From NCBI GenBank assembly GCA_949297285.1, contig CASFRL010000041.1:1-41131 (forward strand): a stretch of 41,131 nucleotides of DNA, written 5' to 3'. Positions within the stretch are counted from its first letter, which is position 1, and each line of letters begins with the position of its first letter. The position numbers were made by a program, and so were the translations under genes. Positions 25,981 through 37,176 of the stretch are shown piece by piece. This DNA comes from an uncultured Bacteroidales bacterium. Lineage in GTDB: Bacteria > Bacteroidota > Bacteroidia > Bacteroidales > Coprobacteraceae. Below the pieces are notes generated by a model. It was given only the letters and a program-made list of their open reading frames with translations. It had not been told where the DNA came from and did no database searches.

Positions 25981-28260
25981 ATGAGAATATCTGTTTTTAT
26001 ATTTTTGCTGATCGTGAGTGTAGGAGTCGGGGTATCTCAAGAAAATGAGTACCAAGGCGAGTTTTTTAGCAGCAAATCGGGTGTCCTTGTTGAGCCGAGA
26101 GAGTGCTTTTTTGAAATCGACAGTATCGTTTCTATTCTACCCAGACATGCCAATTATATAAAAGGGTGGCACCTCGAGTCCAATTCGTTTGTCCCGTTTT
26201 CATCTATGGTGGCAGACTCATCTTCGTCCGAGAGAATCCTCAAAGTAAAGGTAAAAATCAACAATCCTGCATCGTATCGTATATGGGTACTTGCCCGTAA
26301 AAAACTCTATTTCTCGCAGCAGGGAGAGTACATTCCGGAAAAACAGATTTTGAATTATAGCATATATCGGGAAGAAAACCAGTCTGATAAAAAAGTCGGA
26401 AAACTTTCCTTACAAGATTTTCCCGATTATGTTTGGTCGGGATGTGAAGGCATTTCCGCTTTGCCTGTCGATGCACCGGGAGAATACATATTGGAATTGG
26501 GTGCATGGGGCGAAAATTGGGGAATGGCCGTAGATAAGATTGTGCTTTCTGCAAAAAGATCATTCACACCCTTCGGAAAAGGTCCTGAAGAGACAGATAA
26601 TCTCAGCGCGATTCCCGATAAGAGAGGATTTGATGCCGATATCATTCTTCCTCCTCATTGGGCTTTCGGGGTTTTATACGGAGGATACACCGATCAGGAA
26701 GGCTCCTTAAACCGGGTTCGGGATATTATTTCACATGATTATCCGATAGATGCCTATTGGATTGATTCGTGGTTTTGGAACTTTAATCGGGGAAAAGGTC
26801 CTGATGGCTTTCTTAATTTTACCGGCGATGTAAAAGCATATCCCGATTTGGAATCGATGTGGAAAACAATGGACTCGCTGACCATAAGATCAGGCGTGTG
26901 GGTATGGAATGCTATTTTGAAAAACGGCAACGAACAGTGGTTCGAAGATTATAACAAAAGAGGATATTTCGATACGATTTACCACAATACATATACTTGG
27001 CACAATGCCGGAGGAAATAGTTTGATCGGAGTCATCGATTTGGAACGGGAAGAAGTTTCGTCCTATTTTCAATATTGTTTAAAACCGCTTTTCGATAAAG
27101 GACTTGATTTCTTTAAACTCGACAGGAATGATGAAGTTCCTTTTGCCAAATCCACCTTCGAGGCCACTCAGAAGTATGGCAAGCATACCCGGGGACGGGG
27201 ATTTATTCTTCAACATATCGGAGCATTGTCTTCTCCCGAGTTTAAAAAATACCCGACCAAATGGTCTGGCGATTCTAAAACTTGTTGGTCCGAGGTCGGA
27301 TGTCCCGACTATTCGAGATATACCCGTGGCGGTTTACAGCAAAATGTCGAGATGGTAGCCGATCCTGCCCGATATATGTATGACGTTCCGTTTCTCACAA
27401 ATGATGCCGGAGGATTTACCGCCGATAACGTAAGCGATGAAGAGTTGTACATTCGGTGGATTCAGTTTGCTGTTTTTAATCCGGTAATGGAGATCTTTTC
27501 CAGCGGGAATAAATCGACTCTCAATTTGGCCTGGAATGTTTCGGAAAGAGCCGACAGTGTATTCCGAAAATATACCCATTTGCGTATGCAATTATTCCCA
27601 TACATCTATTCTTATGCAATGAAGACCCGATTGGAGGGCGCTAAAATGATACAAGGCGATGGTAAACATCGGCATCAATATTTGTTCGGAAAAGAGATTT
27701 TGGTAGCTCCGGTAGTAGAGAAAGGACAACAATCTAAAACAGTTTTTTTACCTGAAGGAGAATGGATCAATTTCTTTACCGGAGAACGATATCTGGGTGG
27801 ACAAAAAGTCGATATGCCACTTGTGATAGAGGATATTCCCGTTTTTGTGAAATCTGGGGCCATAATTCCGCGTCGGGCTTATGCAAGAGCGATAGAGCTT
27901 GGCTCGAATGAACATATATATCTGGATATTTATACCCCGGGATCATCATCTTTCGACTTGATAGAGGATGACGGAATCTCTAATGCCTATTTAGATGGAG
28001 GCTTCTCGACGACTACTATATCTCAGGTATCGGACAAAGAAAAGATATCGGTTCGCATATCTCCTATTGTAGGACCGTATGTGCCTGATTTCGACCGACG
28101 GACGTGGACAATAACGGTGAAGAACGTCGACTCGGTGAAAGATATAATGGTAAACGGGCACAAATTTCATGAATATGTTTATGATTCTCGAGATCATAAG
28201 ATAACATTGGATATCGTCCGCCCGTTAAATGAAGTTACCGAGATCGATATATCGAAATGA
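25981..28260 (+). CDS. GH31 alpha-glycosidase with extra N-terminal domain, secreted
   Basis: A 759-residue protein starting at ATG 25981 with signal peptide MRISVFIFLLIVSVGVGVSQ; a TTG three codons upstream is not needed. The first 200 residues form an accessory beta-sandwich (ASYRIWVLARKKLYFSQQ, GEYILELGAWGENWGMAVDK) of carbohydrate-binding type that is absent from the other GH31 here. The GH31 barrel follows from about 225 (LPPHWAFGVLYGGYTDQEGS). FFKLDRND (Asp381) is the likely nucleophile and KWSGDSKTCW (Asp431) the acid/base. The C-terminal sandwiches carry the usual LVAPVVEKGQQSKTVFLPEG and VFVKSGAIIP. The nucleophile motif differs from the KTDFGE-like motif of known xyloglucan alpha-xylosidases, so alpha-xylosidase activity is suggested by context only. 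Confidence 0.9.
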   Translation: MRISVFIFLLIVSVGVGVSQENEYQGEFFSSKSGVLVEPRECFFEIDSIVSILPRHANYIKGWHLESNSFVPFSSMVADSSSSERILKVKVKINNPASYRIWVLARKKLYFSQQGEYIPEKQILNYSIYREENQSDKKVGKLSLQDFPDYVWSGCEGISALPVDAPGEYILELGAWGENWGMAVDKIVLSAKRSFTPFGKGPEETDNLSAIPDKRGFDADIILPPHWAFGVLYGGYTDQEGSLNRVRDIISHDYPIDAYWIDSWFWNFNRGKGPDGFLNFTGDVKAYPDLESMWKTMDSLTIRSGVWVWNAILKNGNEQWFEDYNKRGYFDTIYHNTYTWHNAGGNSLIGVIDLEREEVSSYFQYCLKPLFDKGLDFFKLDRNDEVPFAKSTFEATQKYGKHTRGRGFILQHIGALSSPEFKKYPTKWSGDSKTCWSEVGCPDYSRYTRGGLQQNVEMVADPARYMYDVPFLTNDAGGFTADNVSDEELYIRWIQFAVFNPVMEIFSSGNKSTLNLAWNVSERADSVFRKYTHLRMQLFPYIYSYAMKTRLEGAKMIQGDGKHRHQYLFGKEILVAPVVEKGQQSKTVFLPEGEWINFFTGERYLGGQKVDMPLVIEDIPVFVKSGAIIPRRAYARAIELGSNEHIYLDIYTPGSSSFDLIEDDGISNAYLDGGFSTTTISQVSDKEKISVRISPIVGPYVPDFDRRTWTITVKNVDSVKDIMVNGHKFHEYVYDSRDHKITLDIVRPLNEVTEIDISK

Positions 28261-28329
28261 AAGTAGAGACTTATATCTTGTCTTATAGTAAAAAATATCA
28301 GATTAAAATTTTCTATAAAATGTAATATC

Positions 28330-30438
28330 ATGAAAAGCAAAAAACAGATCCTTGCATTTATTTGTCTTTTTATAACACTGACCTCTTTGGGGAAAGAAGT
28401 GTCGGAAAATATCTCCTCATCGTATACATGGAAAAATGTAGCTATCGGTGGCGGCGGTTATGTAACCGGCATAGCTGTGCATCCCCGTTATAAAGACCTT
28501 GTATATATCCGAACCGATATAGGAGGGGCTTATCGCTGGAATGAACAAGGGAAAAACTGGATTCCGTTGACCGATTGGATTGGTTTTGGCGAAAGCAATT
28601 TATATGGTATCGACGGTATTGCGGTTGACCCTAACGACAAAAATGTAGTTTATATGGCTGCGGGGAAATATGAGAATGCACTCCCGCATGATGTGCTGAA
28701 ATCTGTGGACGGTGGAAAAAATTGGGTAAAAACCGGACTGTTTCAAGAAGACGACTCTTTGAAGTCGCAGAATCGGTTTGGCGGAAACCAAGGTGATCGA
28801 TGGATTGGGGAACCGATAGCTGTTTCTCCGTCCGATAGCCGTCTGATATTGGCTGCAACTCGTAAAAACGGGCTTTGGGTGTCTGAAGATCAAGCTCAGA
28901 CGTGGTCTCTTGTAAAGGCTGTGCCGACAGGTAATCTGATAAGATCGGTCATATTCGGTAAAAAGAAAACGGGTAAAACTTTTCCTGCTTATGTCGGTGT
29001 TGCCGGTATAGGAATATATCATAGCCCCGACGGAATAAAAAATTGGAAATTGCTGCCGGGCTCTCCCAAACAGATACAGCGAATGGACACGAGCAAAGAC
29101 GGGCTTTTGATCGTTTCTGATCGTTCCGGGGTATATAAATATGACGGGAAAAATTGGACCGACATCTCTCCGGACGGAAAAAAATGGTATGGAGCCGTGT
29201 CGTTAAATCCTTATAATACGGATATGATTATTGTTTCGCAGTATGATTATCGGCTGAATCTTCCTTTTTGGTTATCACAAGACGGAGGCAAAAGTTGGGA
29301 AAATATAAATGAAAAAAGTCTGTTACAGGGAAGTGTCCCTTGGGCGCCTAAAAATCATTTTGCCTCAGCTACGGCTTCGTTGGTATTCGATCCGCATTAC
29401 CCAAACCGGGTATGGATGGTCGATTGGTATGCAACATGGCGTACCGAAAATATCGCTGCCGATACGGTGATCTGGAAAAATTATGAATACGGGCACGAAG
29501 AGATCGTTCCTTTCTGTATGCTGACTCCTGAAAAAGGGGTGAATCTGATATCGGGAATGGCCGATGTCAGAGGATTCCGCCATGAAGATATCGACAAATT
29601 CCCTGAAAATGTTTTGCACAAAGAAGATAACATGAAAGATGTGACTGGTTTGGATTTTTGTGAGACGAACCCCGATTACATGGTACGGACGGCAACTCAT
29701 GGAACAGATGGAAGTCGAGGCACGGGAGCCGTATCTACTGATAATGGAAAAAACTGGACATATTTCGGAAACTGGAATTTTGGCGCGGTAGGGCGTGTGG
29801 CCATGTCGGCAACAGATCATCGTATCATACTTGCAGCCCCTTGGAATGGTATCGTAAAACGGAGCGAAGATTTCGGACAGACGTGGCACGATGTTGAAGG
29901 ACTTCCTTCGGGAATAGTCAAACAAGTATGGGAATGGCATCAACCTTTGGTTTCGGATCGGGTTTTGGGAAATTTGTTTTATGCTTTTTATAAAGGAAAA
30001 GTATATCGAAGCGAAGACGGCGGATGTCGTTTCTCTTGCGTTTCGGAAGTTCCTTCGTCCGGATTGTATGCGATTAAAACAGTGCCCGGTCGGGCGAGAG
30101 AAGTTTGGATAAATGCCGATAAAAAAGGTCTTTATAAATCTGTAAATGGAGCTGAATCCTTTGAAAAAATAGAAAATGTAGATCGGGCCTATTTGTTCGC
30201 TTTCGGGAAAAATGCTCCGGGAAGTGACTATCCCGCTATCTATTTATATGGTACAATCGCTGGAGAAGAAGGTATTTTCCGTTCTGATGACTATGGAAAA
30301 ACCTGGAAAAAGATTAATAATGACAAATACCGTTTAGGAAATAATCCTAATTGTATGGCGGCCGACAGACAGGTATTCGGCAGAGTCTACATCGGTACAA
30401 ACGGGAGAGGAATATTTTATGGAGAACAAACCAAATAA
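28330..30438 (+). CDS. GH74 xyloglucanase-like enzyme, third paralogue
   Basis: A 702-residue secreted protein with signal peptide MKSKKQILAFICLFITLTSLG. It is closest in layout to classical GH74: YIRTDIGGAYRW (Asp63) and TGLDFCETNP (Asp442) give both catalytic Asp residues, and MADVRGFRHED conserves the Gly-Phe-Arg-His segment. Asp-box repeats include SVDGGKNW, SQDGGKSW, STDNGKNW, SEDFGQTW and SDDYGKTW. It ends at the second propeller with no tail. It is a separate paralogue rather than a recent duplicate of the 15644 or 22019 genes, since residues differ throughout. The GH3 gene starts 10 bases after its stop. Confidence 0.94.
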   Translation: MKSKKQILAFICLFITLTSLGKEVSENISSSYTWKNVAIGGGGYVTGIAVHPRYKDLVYIRTDIGGAYRWNEQGKNWIPLTDWIGFGESNLYGIDGIAVDPNDKNVVYMAAGKYENALPHDVLKSVDGGKNWVKTGLFQEDDSLKSQNRFGGNQGDRWIGEPIAVSPSDSRLILAATRKNGLWVSEDQAQTWSLVKAVPTGNLIRSVIFGKKKTGKTFPAYVGVAGIGIYHSPDGIKNWKLLPGSPKQIQRMDTSKDGLLIVSDRSGVYKYDGKNWTDISPDGKKWYGAVSLNPYNTDMIIVSQYDYRLNLPFWLSQDGGKSWENINEKSLLQGSVPWAPKNHFASATASLVFDPHYPNRVWMVDWYATWRTENIAADTVIWKNYEYGHEEIVPFCMLTPEKGVNLISGMADVRGFRHEDIDKFPENVLHKEDNMKDVTGLDFCETNPDYMVRTATHGTDGSRGTGAVSTDNGKNWTYFGNWNFGAVGRVAMSATDHRIILAAPWNGIVKRSEDFGQTWHDVEGLPSGIVKQVWEWHQPLVSDRVLGNLFYAFYKGKVYRSEDGGCRFSCVSEVPSSGLYAIKTVPGRAREVWINADKKGLYKSVNGAESFEKIENVDRAYLFAFGKNAPGSDYPAIYLYGTIAGEEGIFRSDDYGKTWKKINNDKYRLGNNPNCMAADRQVFGRVYIGTNGRGIFYGEQTK

Positions 30439-30448
30439 TAGTTGCATT

Positions 30449-32752
30449 ATGAAAAATCGAAGATTAATTCTACCGTTATGTCTCATGGCTCTGTTTATGA
30501 GTGCCTGTGTTACAAAAGATTATAAAGATCCGTCATTGCCTCCTGAAGAGAGAGCGCGCTTGCTGTTGTCGCAAATGACATTAGAGGAAAAAGCTGCGCA
30601 ATTGTATCGTGTTGCAGAACAGACCTTTGTCGTTGATAATGATGTCAATGTCGATTCTCTCAAAAGGTATCTTCCGCACGGAACGGGAATCGTGTATCTT
30701 AAAATGTACGGAGACCCGAAAGAATATGCACAATGTGCCAATGAATATCAACGTTATTTGGTAGAAAATACACGATTGGGTATTCCTGCTTTGTTCGGCG
30801 GAGAGGGGTTACACGGATTTATGGCGCAAGAGTCTACATATTTTCCTCAAGCGATTGCATTGGGATGTTCTTTTGATCCGGAGCTGGCCGAGCGGGTATA
30901 TTCGGCCGTTGCTTTGGAAATGCGTTCAAGAGGGGTAACTCAAGTATTGAGCCCGGTTGTGGATTTGGCAAGAGACCCACGTTGGGGACGTACCGAAGAA
31001 TGTTTCTCGGAAGACCCTTATTTGGTTTCTCGCATGGGTTTGGCTGCTGTCAGAGGTTTTCAAGGACGTACTCCGGAAGATTTGAAATCGGGAAAACATC
31101 TGATTGCCACGTTGAAACACTTTGTCGGACATGGACAGCCGGAGGGTGGCCGGAATATTGCGCCCGTTGCTTCTTCTATGCGTGAAGTACGTGAAATGCA
31201 CATGTATCCTTTTGAAGTTTGTGTAAAAGACGGGAATGTGCTGTCTGTAATGGCATCTTACAATGATTTGAACGGTATTCAGAATCACGCCAATAAATGG
31301 TTGCTTACCGACGTTTTGTGCGAAGAATGGGGCTTTAATGGCTATATAACAGCCGATGCCGGAGGTGTCGATGAGCTGTTTATGTTGCAGGGATTGGCGG
31401 CAAATGAAGAGGAAGCTGCCAAACGGGCGATCGAAGCCGGTATAGACTTGGAACTGGTGCGCCACGTCACCACATTTAACCGTATCCCTGATATGGTACG
31501 AAGCGGAAAACTCGACGAAAAATATTTAGATCGTGCCGTGTTGCGTTTCCTGACGCAGAAATTCAAGGTCGGAATTTTTGAAAACCCGTATGTCGATACC
31601 TCTAAAGTCGTTTATAATACCGATGAACATAAAAAACTTGCTTTAGAGGCTGCACAAAAGTCGCTTGTTTTATTGAAGAACGAAGGTAACTTATTACCAC
31701 TGGACGCTAAAAAACTGAATTCTTTGGCTGTTATAGGTCCTAATGCTGCCGGAGTGCATTTGGGAGGATATACCTCAGATCCGCATGTCGGGGTTAGTAT
31801 TTTGGAAGGAATACAAGAATATGCTGAAGGCCGTTTTAAGGTGAATTATGCAGAAGGGTGCAAGATAACCAAGCAAACTCCTTCGTTCTGGGGAGACAAT
31901 GAAACGCCTAATGATAAGGCTGCCGATGCTAAACTCATTGCCGAAGCCGTAGAATGTGCCCGTCGCTCGGATATGGTTGTTTTGGTATTGGGCGACAATG
32001 TATCGACATGTAGAGAAGCATGGGCAGAAACTCATAGAGGCGATCGGGACGATTTGAATTTATTAGGAGCGCAGAATGAATTGGTTGAGAAAATCGTGGC
32101 ATTGAACAAGCCGGTAGTTGCCTTGGTATTGGGAGGAAGACCTTTATCGATCAATATATTGAAAGAGAATGTACCGGCTATATTCCAAGGTTTCTACTTG
32201 GGACAAGAAGGCGGACATGCTTTTGCCGATGTTCTCTTCGGAGAAGTTTCTCCCAGTGGTAAATTGAGTGTGTCTATGCCTCGTAACGTGGGACAATATC
32301 CCTTCTACTATAATCATAAACCGTCGTTAATGAGAAGTTACTTATGGTCCGAAACCTCTCCTTTGTATCCTTTCGGACATGGATTGAGTTATACGTCGTT
32401 TGATTATGCCGATTTAAAGATCGATAAGCGTGAAATAATCGAAGGAGATTCGTTAACTGTAAGTTTTATGTTAAAAAATGTAGGCGTTCGTGAGGGAACT
32501 GAAATAGTTCAATTATATTTACACGACAAAGTTGCTTCGGTAACTCGTCCTGTAATGGAACTGAAAGATTTTAAGCGTGTCACACTTGCTCCTCAAGAGA
32601 AAAAAATGGTTACTTTCACTATTACACCAGATAAGTTGGTGATGTACGATATTGATATGCAGCGGGTAATAGAGGCTGGCGATTTTGAATTGATGATCGG
32701 AGCTTCTGCAGAAGACATACGTTTAAAGGATGTATTTACTGTAAAAAAATAG
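30449..32752 (+). CDS. GH3 beta-glycosidase lipoprotein
   Basis: A 767-residue GH3 enzyme. The start at 30449 gives a lipoprotein signal (MKNRRLILPLCLMALFMSAC, lipidated Cys20); an upstream ATG at 30419 overlaps GH74 and spoils it. Domain one is a TIM barrel with DPRWGRTEECFSEDP, KHFVGHG and the nucleophile region GYITADAGGVDEL (Asp303). The alpha/beta sandwich follows (SLVLLKNEGNLLPLD), then a fibronectin-III-like C-terminal domain (LYPFGHGLSYTSFDYADL). The SEDP and TADAGG motifs fit beta-glucosidase/beta-xylosidase members. Lys-Asp soon after the Cys resembles, weakly, a surface-export signal of Bacteroidota lipoproteins. In the operon it would cleave oligosaccharides from the GH74 enzymes after side-chain removal. 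Confidence 0.94.
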   Translation: MKNRRLILPLCLMALFMSACVTKDYKDPSLPPEERARLLLSQMTLEEKAAQLYRVAEQTFVVDNDVNVDSLKRYLPHGTGIVYLKMYGDPKEYAQCANEYQRYLVENTRLGIPALFGGEGLHGFMAQESTYFPQAIALGCSFDPELAERVYSAVALEMRSRGVTQVLSPVVDLARDPRWGRTEECFSEDPYLVSRMGLAAVRGFQGRTPEDLKSGKHLIATLKHFVGHGQPEGGRNIAPVASSMREVREMHMYPFEVCVKDGNVLSVMASYNDLNGIQNHANKWLLTDVLCEEWGFNGYITADAGGVDELFMLQGLAANEEEAAKRAIEAGIDLELVRHVTTFNRIPDMVRSGKLDEKYLDRAVLRFLTQKFKVGIFENPYVDTSKVVYNTDEHKKLALEAAQKSLVLLKNEGNLLPLDAKKLNSLAVIGPNAAGVHLGGYTSDPHVGVSILEGIQEYAEGRFKVNYAEGCKITKQTPSFWGDNETPNDKAADAKLIAEAVECARRSDMVVLVLGDNVSTCREAWAETHRGDRDDLNLLGAQNELVEKIVALNKPVVALVLGGRPLSINILKENVPAIFQGFYLGQEGGHAFADVLFGEVSPSGKLSVSMPRNVGQYPFYYNHKPSLMRSYLWSETSPLYPFGHGLSYTSFDYADLKIDKREIIEGDSLTVSFMLKNVGVREGTEIVQLYLHDKVASVTRPVMELKDFKRVTLAPQEKKMVTFTITPDKLVMYDIDMQRVIEAGDFELMIGASAEDIRLKDVFTVKK

Positions 32753-32761
32753 ATAGAAAGT

Positions 32762-33931
32762 ATGGATAGCTTTGAACAAAGAAAAAAACTATTGTTCGAT
32801 AATTATGAACAATTGGTTAGTCGTGCAAATAAGCCATTGTGTGGAAATGGGGTTTATGATCGTTTTCAATTCCCGGTTATTACAGCTGCGCATGTTCCCT
32901 TGAATTGGCGTTATGATTTTAATCCGCAGACCAATCCTTTCTTAATGGAAAGGATCGGGGTAAATGCCGCATTTAATGCCGGAGCCATCAAATGGCAGGG
33001 AAAATATGTATTGGTAGTTCGTGTTGAGGGGTATGACCGTAAATCGTTCTTTGCTGTTGCCGAAAGTCCCAATGGAATCGATAATTTTCGCTTTTGGGAT
33101 GAACCGATAACTCTTCCCGATATAAATCCGGAAGAAACAAATGTGTATGATATGCGGTTGACGGCGCATCAGGATGGGTGGATTTATGGAATCTTTTGTA
33201 GCGAACGGCTCGACCCGAATGCCCCTTCGGGCGATTTGTCTTCAGCAATTGCTGCGGCAGGAGTTGTCAGGACAAAAGATTTGAAGACTTGGGAACGTCT
33301 TCCCGATATAGAAAGTCCTACACAACAACGAAATGTCGTGTTGCATCCGGAGTTTGTCGATGGGAAATACGCCTTATATACACGTCCGCAAGAAGGTTTT
33401 ATCGATACAGGTAAAGGTGGCGGAATCGGATGGGCTCTTATAGAAGATATAACTCATGCCAAAATCGAAAGCGAAAAGATCATTAATTTTAGAGCTTATC
33501 ATACCATCAAAGAGGTAAAAAACGGAGAAGGCCCTCATCCGATAAAAACGTCGAAAGGCTGGTTGCATCTGGCTCATGGCGTGCGTAACTGTGCATCGGG
33601 ATTGCGCTATGTCTTGTATATGTATATGACGGCATTAGATGATCCGACGTCGGTAATTGCAGCTCCGGGCGGTTATTTTATGGCTCCTGAAGGAGAAGAA
33701 CGAGTCGGAGATGTATCGAACGTATTGTTCTCTAACGGATGGATTGCCGACGAAGATGGCACGGTATACATTTACTATGCTTCTTCCGATACCCGTATGC
33801 ATGTGGCCGTATCTACGATAGATAAATTGGTCGATTATTGTTTGAATACGCCGGAAGATGGTTTACGCACCCATGCTTCTGTCGAGAAGATAAAATCATT
33901 GATCGCTAAGAATAAACCGTTTTGTAAATAA
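32762..33931 (+). CDS. GH130 beta-1,4-mannosyl-glucose phosphorylase-like enzyme, cytoplasmic
   Basis: A 389-residue five-bladed propeller protein without signal peptide, full length for 4-O-beta-D-mannosyl-D-glucose phosphorylase (GH130 subfamily 1). Recognised stretches are [100 protein letters not shown] and FLMERIG-type phosphate-pocket residues. The enzyme splits Man-beta-1,4-Glc with phosphate to mannose-1-phosphate and glucose, the last step of the mannobiose pathway that also needs cellobiose 2-epimerase and a mannobiose importer. The epimerase is not in the window; the symporter at 20149 could be the importer. It is last in the operon, 9 bases after GH3, before a strong terminator. 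Confidence 0.93.
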   Translation: MDSFEQRKKLLFDNYEQLVSRANKPLCGNGVYDRFQFPVITAAHVPLNWRYDFNPQTNPFLMERIGVNAAFNAGAIKWQGKYVLVVRVEGYDRKSFFAVAESPNGIDNFRFWDEPITLPDINPEETNVYDMRLTAHQDGWIYGIFCSERLDPNAPSGDLSSAIAAAGVVRTKDLKTWERLPDIESPTQQRNVVLHPEFVDGKYALYTRPQEGFIDTGKGGGIGWALIEDITHAKIESEKIINFRAYHTIKEVKNGEGPHPIKTSKGWLHLAHGVRNCASGLRYVLYMYMTALDDPTSVIAAPGGYFMAPEGEERVGDVSNVLFSNGWIADEDGTVYIYYASSDTRMHVAVSTIDKLVDYCLNTPEDGLRTHASVEKIKSLIAKNKPFCK

Positions 33932-33991
33932 AACCGGTCATCAAATTATGGCGTAAGAATTTGTTAACGCTGAATATCTGTAACATAATCT

Positions 33992-34031
33992 AAAAAAACG
34001 GAGAAGAAAAATGTTTCTTCTCCGTTTTTTT
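33992..34031. terminator. Bidirectional terminator between convergent GH130 and GH43
   Basis: A perfect 18-bp stem (33992-34009 with 34014-34031), 4-nt loop, with A-run and T-run ends, lies between the two convergent stops. Confidence 0.92.
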
Positions 34032-34048
34032 ATGGGGGTAAATTCTCC

Positions 34049-35632
<1,584 letters not shown>

Positions 35633-35699
35633 TTAAGAAGGATATTATTGTGTGAATGAATAGACAGATTTGAACTCTTTTATGAATCTTAATCTTTTA

Positions 35700-35707
35700 C
35701 AAAAATA
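35700..35707 (-). promoter_or_regulatory. Candidate -7 element for GH43
   Basis: Read on the minus strand this is TATTTTTG, an exact TAnnTTTG match, giving a leader of about 75 bases. No -33 TTTG at the right spacing, and it lies close to a terminator hairpin, so it is tentative. Confidence 0.3.
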
Positions 35708-35714
35708 ATATTAT

Positions 35715-35753
35715 AAATAAAGATTGCGAGAAAAAATCTCGCAATCTTTATTT
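35715..35753 (-). terminator. Terminator of the ThrE-type exporter gene
   Basis: A perfect 17-bp stem (35715-35731 with 35737-35753) with a 5-nt loop lies 47 bases past the stop of the minus-strand gene at 35800. Its outer ends are A/T runs. Confidence 0.85.
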
Positions 35754-35799
35754 TATGAGTATAAATTATACTTCCTTTTCCTATCACAAAAAAGTTCGA

Positions 35800-37176
35800 T
35801 TACCATTCAATAAATTTCCCTCGCAGCCGACGTTTTTCCAACTCTTGTTCCAAATAAATTTGTCGGTCGCGGGCCAGATAGCGGCGAGCGAAGATGTTGG
35901 GAATCGCTACTCCTAACGAGATGCAAAGAATTATAAGTGCCGATGTGATACCGTTATAAAAAGCATTGGTTACTTCCCCTACAATTCCACGCATATTGAT
36001 AAATGCCAGCAAAGAGCGGTACATCAATACCCCGGGAATCATCGGAATGACAGAGGGTATTGTCAATACGTGGTTCGGGACATGAAACCAATGTACGGCT
36101 TTTACGGCAATAAGACTGACTACAAAACTGCCCATGAATGAGCCGATTACCGGTCCTAACCCCAATTCGAAATTGATAAAATTTCGTGTGCATACGGCAA
36201 TGATACCCCCTATGGCAACGACCCACAATAATCGGCGTTGGATATTGAATATCATAGAAAATCCCATGGCGGCGATTGCTGCAGCAATGGCATAAACATA
36301 ATATGAGTCGTGCGGAACCATACTCAATTCGCTGAATTTCTGGTCTATCGTGATGTCTTCCATCATCAATACCCGCATGACAAAGGCGATACCGAAAGTC
36401 ATGGCTCCGACCATCATGGCCGTATTGGCGGCACGGGTAATTCCGGTAAGCAAATGATTGTCGATCATGTCATCGACAAAGTTGATCAAAGGCACTCCCG
36501 GAACAATAAATAATGCGCAAGCCAATAGCGGATGATAAGGGGTATCCGATCCGCCTAAGTAAGATGATGCATACGCCAAGCAAGTCGATATGAATGCTGC
36601 AATAGCGATACTCATATAGATATTGATTCCGGACTCATAACAGCGGGCCCGTATTTTGAACCCGATAAAGGCACATATAGAGGCATATAAAAATGCCATC
36701 CAGTCGCCTCCGAATAATTTACAAAAACCTCCGCAAGCAAAACCGGCACCGATAGCAACGATATGTTGGGTATAATTTCGTGGCTGTTCGGCTATTTGAG
36801 TAAGTTCTTTCTCATATTGGTCTAATGAATAATCTTGTTCGATGGCTCGCCATGACAATTTGCTGATTTGTGAAATAGTCGTCATGTTGATACCGTGTTT
36901 CTCACATTTCTGGAACTTGGAAAATGAATGATATTCATCGCTTACGTTTACCATGATCATTGTCCATCGGATATCGATATGAAGTTTGCTCTCGGGAATT
37001 CCCATAAATGCAGCAACCCGTTTCATATTCCGTTCGATACGGTTTGTGTCGGCTGCACTCTCCATTAGCAATTTTCCGGTACGCAGCAGAAGGTCTAATT
37101 TTTTCCTTAGCAGCAGTATATCCTGTTCTGTAAATGTGTTATTCTCCATTTTTAATACATTCTCGTCGTTCTGCAT
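35800..37176 (-). CDS. ThrE-type threonine/serine exporter family membrane protein
   Basis: A 458-residue fusion of the two ThrE domains. A soluble N-terminal part of about 125 residues (LLLRTGKLLMESAADTNRIE, typical of the ThrE cytoplasmic domain) leads into about ten membrane helices, with GLINF-type segment VPGVPLINFVDDMIDNHLL at the end of the first domain and VIPMIPGVLMYRSLLAF in the second. The start at ATG 37176 (MQNDENVLKMENN) is preferred to a TTG at 37221; ATG 37149 is an alternative. Family members export threonine, serine or small acids; the substrate here is unknown. It ends in a basic tail (EKRRLRGKFIEW) and has no link to the glycan operons. Confidence 0.88.
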   Translation of the reverse strand: MQNDENVLKMENNTFTEQDILLLRKKLDLLLRTGKLLMESAADTNRIERNMKRVAAFMGIPESKLHIDIRWTMIMVNVSDEYHSFSKFQKCEKHGINMTTISQISKLSWRAIEQDYSLDQYEKELTQIAEQPRNYTQHIVAIGAGFACGGFCKLFGGDWMAFLYASICAFIGFKIRARCYESGINIYMSIAIAAFISTCLAYASSYLGGSDTPYHPLLACALFIVPGVPLINFVDDMIDNHLLTGITRAANTAMMVGAMTFGIAFVMRVLMMEDITIDQKFSELSMVPHDSYYVYAIAAAIAAMGFSMIFNIQRRLLWVVAIGGIIAVCTRNFINFELGLGPVIGSFMGSFVVSLIAVKAVHWFHVPNHVLTIPSVIPMIPGVLMYRSLLAFINMRGIVGEVTNAFYNGITSALIILCISLGVAIPNIFARRYLARDRQIYLEQELEKRRLRGKFIEW

